Shown here: in pieces, positions 5,829 through 10,043 of the stretch
Layout: every line of letters starts with the position of its first letter
Numbering within the stretch: position 1 is the first letter of the stretch
Assembly: GCA_964614375.1 (NCBI GenBank)
Contig: CAZTLI010000178.1
Coordinates: forward strand, 1-10,043
Reading direction: 5' to 3'
Length of the DNA stretch: 10,043 bases
Source of the DNA: CAZTLI01 sp964614375
Lineage (GTDB): Bacteria > Chloroflexota > Anaerolineae > Aggregatilineales > Phototrophicaceae
Notes under the pieces: model-generated
What the model saw: the letters and a program-made list of their open reading frames with translations, nothing else
What the model was told of the DNA's origin: nothing
Database searches by the model: none
Made by a program: the position numbers and the translations under genes

Positions 5829-7092
5829 GAAACCCCACTCCATGAATGCCCATTCTAAGAGAATTGCCTATGTCATGCAATTCTTCCCCTATCTCACCGA
5901 GACATTCATCTATCGTGAGGCGCTGGCGCTGCGCGAGCTGGGCTTAGACATTATCACTGTGGCAAATCGCCCGCCCAATCCCGACCAATTACCGCCGGAT
6001 GTGTCCCATCTGCCACAGACCACGCGCTATATCTTCCCGCTGACCGTGCGAAAGCTGCTTGAGATGCTGTTCGCGCATCTTGTATTCTGTATCCGGCGTC
6101 CGGGCGCCTATGTTCACGCGCTACGCATCCTGCTGGGCGAAGAGTCACGCCATCCGCGCATCTGGCTGCGAAATATCATGCACTTTGCAGGCGCGGGTTA
6201 TCTGGCATGGATACTGCGTCAAGACAGCATCGATCATCTACACGCGCCATTTTCAACCAATGCGGCGTCATTAGCGTTATTCGCATCCATTTTGATTGAC
6301 TGTCCCTGTAGCATGACGATACACAATGAGATTTTTATCGAACGCCTGCTGCTGCCCGCGAAATTGCGTCATGCTCAATTCATCGCTTGTATCTCGGACT
6401 ATAGTCGCCAAGCCCTGATGGAAGATTATCCTGACCTCACTTTACACGACAAATTTACTATCGTGCGCTGCGGGCTAGACCCCGACGACTTTCAGATAGT
6501 CCCGCACAAGCGACACACGCCGCCTGTGATTCTCAGCGCGTCGCAGTTGGTAGAGCGCAAGGGCATCGCCTATCTCATCGCGGCCTGTGGCATCCTTAAA
6601 CGCCGCAATGTGCCCTTTCGCTGTACAATTGCCGGAGACGGCGATGAACGCGCCAACCTGGAAGCGCTGGTCATGGAACTCGAATTAACGGGCGACATTC
6701 ACTTTACCGGTCGATATTCACAAGAAGACATCCACGCGCTATTTTCGGATGCGGATGTGTTTGTGCTGCCCTGTATCGTCACGCCTCATGGCGACCGTGA
6801 CGGGATTCCGGTTGTATTGATGGAAGCGATGGCGGCAGGATTACCCGTAGTCTCGACCACCATATCCGGTATTTCTGAATTGATTCAGGCTGAGGTGAAT
6901 GGTCTGCTGGTGGAGGAACAGAATCCGAAAACACTTGCCGACGCCATTGAACGCCTGTTATCCGATGAATCGCTGTGCCAACGCTTGACAACCCGCGCCC
7001 GCGCCACGGTTGAAGGTGAATTTAACATCCACAATACGAGCCAGCGCCTCGCGAAACTGTTCACAGGGGATAATGCCGATGGATCAGGCTAA
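5827..7092 (+). CDS. GT4-family glycosyltransferase, colanic-acid WcaL-like
   Basis: GT-B glycosyltransferase of 421 residues, likely assembling the repeat unit on the cytoplasmic side of the membrane. The N-terminus RIAYVMQFFPYLTETFIYRE (12-31) is characteristic of the exopolysaccharide GT4 group that includes WcaL. Further marks are HLHAPFSTNAA (138-147), TIHNEIF near 164-170, the donor-domain start SASQLVERKG (237-246), IAGDGDER (268-275) and VLPCIVTPHGDRDGIPVVLMEAMAAG (313-338). In the last motif the E-x7-E is D325-x7-E333, an Asp-for-Glu form usual in this subgroup. The start is ATG 5827 (weak GAGAGA 10 bases upstream) or ATG 5842, which removes five residues. Both candidates share CATG palindromes with start candidates of the divergent sulfotransferase A. 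Its end overlaps the next glycosyltransferase by 14 bases. Acceptor and donor are unknown. Confidence 0.92.
   Translation: MKPHSMNAHSKRIAYVMQFFPYLTETFIYREALALRELGLDIITVANRPPNPDQLPPDVSHLPQTTRYIFPLTVRKLLEMLFAHLVFCIRRPGAYVHALRILLGEESRHPRIWLRNIMHFAGAGYLAWILRQDSIDHLHAPFSTNAASLALFASILIDCPCSMTIHNEIFIERLLLPAKLRHAQFIACISDYSRQALMEDYPDLTLHDKFTIVRCGLDPDDFQIVPHKRHTPPVILSASQLVERKGIAYLIAACGILKRRNVPFRCTIAGDGDERANLEALVMELELTGDIHFTGRYSQEDIHALFSDADVFVLPCIVTPHGDRDGIPVVLMEAMAAGLPVVSTTISGISELIQAEVNGLLVEEQNPKTLADAIERLLSDESLCQRLTTRARATVEGEFNIHNTSQRLAKLFTGDNADGSG
5852..5880 (-). promoter_or_regulatory. Candidate sigma70-like promoter for the minus-strand sulfation operon
   Basis: On the minus strand TTGCAT (5880-5875) and TAGAAT (5857-5852) are separated by 17 bases; the -10 matches the consensus in five of six positions, the -35 only in three. 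Transcription would start about 5845 and give a leader of roughly 17 bases ending in GGAG then ATG 5828. It lies inside the 5' coding region of the divergent glycosyltransferase, as it must because there is no spacer. The match is modest and was picked by eye. Confidence 0.3.
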
Positions 7093-8104
7093 GCCCCTGC
7101 ACAAAGCCGGAATCCAAACCATGTTTCTGGTCTGGTCATATCCACAGGGTTCGCATCGCAGTCAATTCTTCGCCGATACGCTGGGGATGCGCCTTCAGTA
7201 CGTCTATTTCACGCGGCGGCGCGGCGCGCTGGCTGCGGCGCTCAAATATCCAGTACAAGCCCTGCAAACGCTGTGGGTGCTGCTGCGTCATCGTCCCCGA
7301 CTGGTATTTGTCCAGGACCCGCCCACGCTCGCGGCATTCGTGGTCTGGTTTTGCGGGATATTTCTTCGCTGTAAATTCATCATCGACACCCATACGCAGC
7401 GGCATCTACTCGTTGATTATCAATTCTTGATGGGGATGCGCCATTTTGTTGCCCATCGCGCGCTGACCAACATCGTCACGAACGACTATCTCGCCCATCT
7501 GCTGCGTGATTGGAATGCGCCCGCCATTGTCATGGAAGACCCGCCGCTACCCTTTGCTAAAGACATACAGCCGAAAGCACTCGCAGGCGATTTTAATCTG
7601 GTGTGGGTGAATGTGGGCGCAGTCGATGAACCGCGCGATGTGTTTTTTGAGGCGGCGCGCCAATTGCCCCACATCACATTTTATGTAACCAGTGACTATG
7701 GGCGCAATCAAGAGTTACGGCAGTGTCAGGCCACCGCGCCAGACAATGTGATTTTCACGGGGCATCTGCCTGATAGCGCGTATTACCAACTCCTCAAATC
7801 GGCGGATGCGGTGCTGACTCTGACGACGCGCAATCATGCTTTACAACAAGGGGCGTGTGAGGCGATGTGGTTGGGACGTCCCGTGATTACATCGGATTGG
7901 CCTATGCTGCGACGTTATTTTTCAAAGGGCGCAATTTTTGTGGATAACCGGGTGGAATCATTGGTGGAGAGCATCACGCAAATGCAGGCAGAGTATGACC
8001 GTTATTGTGCCGAAATTCTTGAGATGGATGCACTGCGCCGTGCGGACTGGAAGCAGCAGGTAGAGGCGCTCATGCAGGTTATCCACGCGGCATTTGCCAA
8101 TTAG
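7079..8104 (+). CDS. Glycosyltransferase, GT-B fold (GT4-like)
   Basis: Predicted glycosyltransferase of 341 residues. The N-terminal half has VWSYPQGSHRSQFF (18-31), a basic Arg-rich turn (46-48), and LVFVQDPPTLAAFVVWF (75-91) followed by FIIDTHTQ (100-107), a VQ-PP...D.H pattern shared with GT-B enzymes acting on lipid-linked acceptors. The C-terminal donor half shows NVIFTGHLPDSAYYQLLKSADAVLTLTT in two parts (223-250) and GACEAMWLGRPVITSDWPMLRRYF (258-281). Glu261 corresponds to the second Glu of E-x7-E; the first position is not acidic (region TRNHALQQ), as in a recognisable GT4 side group. ATG 7079 is chosen because AGGGGA at 7065-7070 is 8 bases upstream; ATG 7073 is the alternative, and a longer upstream reading only extends into the previous gene. 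It is translationally coupled to that gene by a 14-base overlap. Its stop interlocks with that of the convergent ABC gene. Substrate is not predictable. Confidence 0.88.
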   Translation: MDQAKPLHKAGIQTMFLVWSYPQGSHRSQFFADTLGMRLQYVYFTRRRGALAAALKYPVQALQTLWVLLRHRPRLVFVQDPPTLAAFVVWFCGIFLRCKFIIDTHTQRHLLVDYQFLMGMRHFVAHRALTNIVTNDYLAHLLRDWNAPAIVMEDPPLPFAKDIQPKALAGDFNLVWVNVGAVDEPRDVFFEAARQLPHITFYVTSDYGRNQELRQCQATAPDNVIFTGHLPDSAYYQLLKSADAVLTLTTRNHALQQGACEAMWLGRPVITSDWPMLRRYFSKGAIFVDNRVESLVESITQMQAEYDRYCAEILEMDALRRADWKQQVEALMQVIHAAFAN

Positions 8105-9894
8105 CGTTCGAGTCTGTCGTAATGCAGCCGATACAGTTGTGCATACACGCCATCCGCCTTTTTGAGCAGTTCAGCATGACTCCCCTGCTCGACAATCCGC
8201 CCGTCATCCAATACCAGAATGCGATCTGCCATGCTCACCGTCGTAAAGCGATGGGAAATCAACAATGTCGTGCGCCCGCGGGATAGCGTGATAAATCGCG
8301 CGAACACGTTGGCCTCGGTACGTGCATCCAGGCTGGCAGTCGGTTCATCCAGAATCAATACACTGGCATCGCGGGCGAACGTTCGGGCAATAGCAAGCTG
8401 CTGCCACTGCCCACCAGAAGGGTCATACTTTCCGAAACGTTTGCCGAGAACTGTCGCGTAGCCGTCGGGCATGGCGGCAATCATTTCGTGAATATCCAAC
8501 TCGCGGGCCAGCGCCTCAATCCCTGCCGCATCGGCTAGATACTGTTCTGGATTGCCGTAGGCGATATTTTCAGCAGCAGTCGCCTCATAGCGTCCGAAAT
8601 TTTGCAGAATAAACGCAATTGTTCGATAAATCGTCGCACGGGGCACAGTATTTACATCTTGCCCATCCAGCAAAATTGTACCGCTGGTTGGTTCGTAAAT
8701 GCGGGCGATGAGCTTGATAATGGTTGATTTACCCGCTCCATTTTCACCCACGATGGCGACGGTTTCGCCCTCATCGAGCACAAACGAGATATTCGACAGC
8801 ACCTCGCGCTCACTATCAGGATAGGTGAACGACACATCCCGAAATTCAACCTGCCCTCTCAGAGCGGCTGCGGACTCTACCGCGTCGGATTGGGCTGGAA
8901 TTGCCAGATAGCTGCGGAGATTCGCCACATGCAGCGAGCGTTCCAGAGCTAAGCCCAATTTAGCGACGACTGACTCCGCCGTACTGCTGAGGCGGGCAAT
9001 CGCGCCGCCCATAATCGCGACATCCCCCAGACTGAGGCCGCCACTGACCACCCGCTCCAGTACGCGATAAAACAGGGTGAAAAACAGACTAAGGGTAATG
9101 ACAGCGAAGGTTATCCCCGCAATCAACGCGCGATATTCAATGCGGGCATTTTCCCGCGCGAAGCCTGTCACAAGACGACGAAAGCGCCCAATGATGATGT
9201 CGCCAATGCCTAGAAAGCGAATTTCTGTCGCGTAATCTCTGGTGAGCATCAATTCGGTGAAATAGCGCGTCCAGCGGCGGTCTGGGGCGCGTTTGAACTC
9301 ATTATCATAACGGCGGCGCGAAATCACGCCCATGATGATGCTGTAGGGCGGAATGGCAATCAGCGCGATGAGAATCATCAACGGCTCGATCCATAACAGG
9401 ACGGCGAACAACAGGCCAATCTGAATCATGCCCGTCGCCGCTTCAACAAACGACCGCAGGAAAATGGTGTAATTGAGGGCGATGTTTTGCTGAGCGCGTT
9501 CCAGCGTATCTTGAAAGGCCAGATTCTCGAACAGATTCAGCGGCAGGCGATAGGCGTGTTCCATCACCTGTGCTGCAATAGACAGGTGGAGTTCATCTTC
9601 CAGCCGCTTTAAGATATAGCGCGCGCCCAGCAGCAGTGTAATCAGGTCGAGCAGGGACACCACAAACAGCGCGAGTAACCAGAATCCGGCGTTCGTCAAC
9701 GACGCAGCCGGCACACCGATGACCGTCACCAGTTCGTTAATCAAAAATCGGGTCGCTATCACCTGTATAACAGGCAAAACCCCGCGCAGCAGCGACGTAC
9801 CGAAGTAAATTGCTGTTAGGCGGGGGCTAATGTGCCGTGCCGTTCTCAGCGCCCAACTGAGGTCTGCGAACGATGACCGCAGACTATTGACCAT
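8101..9894 (-). CDS. ABC exporter, fused permease and ATPase
   Basis: Half-transporter of 597 residues in the type IV (MsbA-like) exporter arrangement, working as a dimer in the cytoplasmic membrane. The membrane domain (about 1-335) shows hydrophobic segments near 26-50, 70-90, 150-170, 171-191 and 255-277. The nucleotide-binding domain has an A-loop region FTYPD (356-360), Walker A GENGAGKS (383-390), Q-loop Q431, signature DPSGGQ (491-496), Walker B SVLILDEP (511-518, Glu517), D-loop SLDA and H-loop His548. All catalytic residues are present; the signature has Pro492 where Leu is usual. The start ATG 9894 has no visible Shine-Dalgarno but overlaps the upstream gene by 11 bases, which suggests coupling. 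It ends in TAA overlapping the TAG of the convergent glycosyltransferase gene. Cargo could be a lipid-linked glycan, a lipid or an unrelated compound; context favours envelope export but does not prove it. Confidence 0.93.
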   Translation of the reverse strand: MVNSLRSSFADLSWALRTARHISPRLTAIYFGTSLLRGVLPVIQVIATRFLINELVTVIGVPAASLTNAGFWLLALFVVSLLDLITLLLGARYILKRLEDELHLSIAAQVMEHAYRLPLNLFENLAFQDTLERAQQNIALNYTIFLRSFVEAATGMIQIGLLFAVLLWIEPLMILIALIAIPPYSIIMGVISRRRYDNEFKRAPDRRWTRYFTELMLTRDYATEIRFLGIGDIIIGRFRRLVTGFARENARIEYRALIAGITFAVITLSLFFTLFYRVLERVVSGGLSLGDVAIMGGAIARLSSTAESVVAKLGLALERSLHVANLRSYLAIPAQSDAVESAAALRGQVEFRDVSFTYPDSEREVLSNISFVLDEGETVAIVGENGAGKSTIIKLIARIYEPTSGTILLDGQDVNTVPRATIYRTIAFILQNFGRYEATAAENIAYGNPEQYLADAAGIEALARELDIHEMIAAMPDGYATVLGKRFGKYDPSGGQWQQLAIARTFARDASVLILDEPTASLDARTEANVFARFITLSRGRTTLLISHRFTTVSMADRILVLDDGRIVEQGSHAELLKKADGVYAQLYRLHYDRLER

Positions 9895-10042
9895 CGGGGA
9901 TTAAGGGATAGGGCGTGCGCGTCGGGAATGCGCCCGCAGCATCACACTGGGTCGGCAATCCATAGAGGGCGCGCTGATCACAGGGAAGCTCTTCCACAGG
10001 CCAGTGTTCATACGTCCATGCCACAAGGTCAACAGGCAGGTC
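9884..10042 (-). CDS. C-terminal 52 residues of an unrecognised protein (cut by right edge)
   Basis: Open frame translated from the minus strand at the right edge, ending in TAG at 9886-9884. The tail reads DLPVDLVAWTYEHWPVEEL at the visible start and TRTPYPLIPDGQ at the end, and is soluble, acidic to neutral and Trp/Pro-rich with two Cys. The other minus frame in the same stretch yields an Arg-rich, less protein-like sequence. Its last 11 bases overlap the ATG of the ABC exporter, the same tight packing seen elsewhere on this strand, which supports it being a real gene cotranscribed with the exporter. I do not recognise the family from this tail. Confidence 0.6.
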   Translation of the reverse strand, partial: DLPVDLVAWTYEHWPVEELPCDQRALYGLPTQCDAAGAFPTRTPYPLIPDGQ

Positions 10043-10043
10043 G

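Noticed and set aside
7010..7078. Upstream extension of the second plus-strand glycosyltransferase from 7010
   Set aside because: It would run inside the preceding gene and add a low-complexity tail with no family match, whereas ATG 7079 has a good AGGGGA site.
1..10043. tRNA, rRNA, CRISPR array, insertion sequence, integrase or attachment site
   Set aside because: No direct-repeat spacing pattern, terminal inverted repeats, transposase motif or RNA-gene signature was seen; coding genes fill almost the whole window.

Overview
The window is a surface-glycan assembly locus that probably makes a sulfated exopolysaccharide, capsule or O-antigen-like polymer. It holds ten coding regions, two of them cut by the window edges. 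Four are GT-B/GT4-type glycosyltransferases. The others are an O-antigen polymerase/ligase-type membrane protein, two dissimilar PAPS-type sulfotransferases, a Tat-signal sulfatase-fold protein, an ABC exporter and an unrecognised C-terminal fragment. Moderate GC, GTG starts, tight gene overlaps and patchy Shine-Dalgarno sites fit an environmental bacterium. The sulfatase subfamily and the sulfotransferase types would fit Chloroflexota or another large-genome environmental phylum, but no phylogenetic marker is present, so this is tentative.

Layout. Minus strand, read from 5828 down to 446: sulfotransferase A, sulfatase-like protein, sulfotransferase B, Wzy-like polymerase, GT4 glycosyltransferase. 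Each gene abuts or overlaps the next by 1 to 11 bases or is separated by 2, so this is one five-gene operon with translational coupling. After a 100-bp gap (346-445) another GT4 gene starts with GTG and runs off the left edge. Plus strand, 5827 to 8104: two GT-B glycosyltransferases overlapping by 14 bases, diverging from the five-gene operon with essentially no spacer. Their last stop codon interlocks with the stop of the convergent ABC exporter gene (8101-9894, minus). The exporter in turn overlaps by 11 bases the 3' end of another minus-strand gene cut by the right edge.

How the genes could work together (inference): the glycosyltransferases build a lipid-linked repeat unit in the cytoplasm, the sulfotransferases decorate it from PAPS, the Wzy-like protein polymerises or ligates it at the outer face of the membrane, and the ABC protein may export lipid-linked intermediates.

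The most notable observation is the sulfatase-like protein between the two sulfotransferases. It is full length, has a Tat signal and keeps the family fold motifs, yet several metal-binding and catalytic positions are substituted (D38-S39 for DD, S78-N-A-S-R for C-x-P-S-R, R129 for Lys, R207 for His, T299-H-G for DHG, F312 for Lys). It looks like a pseudo-sulfatase kept inside a sulfation operon, perhaps binding rather than cleaving sulfated glycan.
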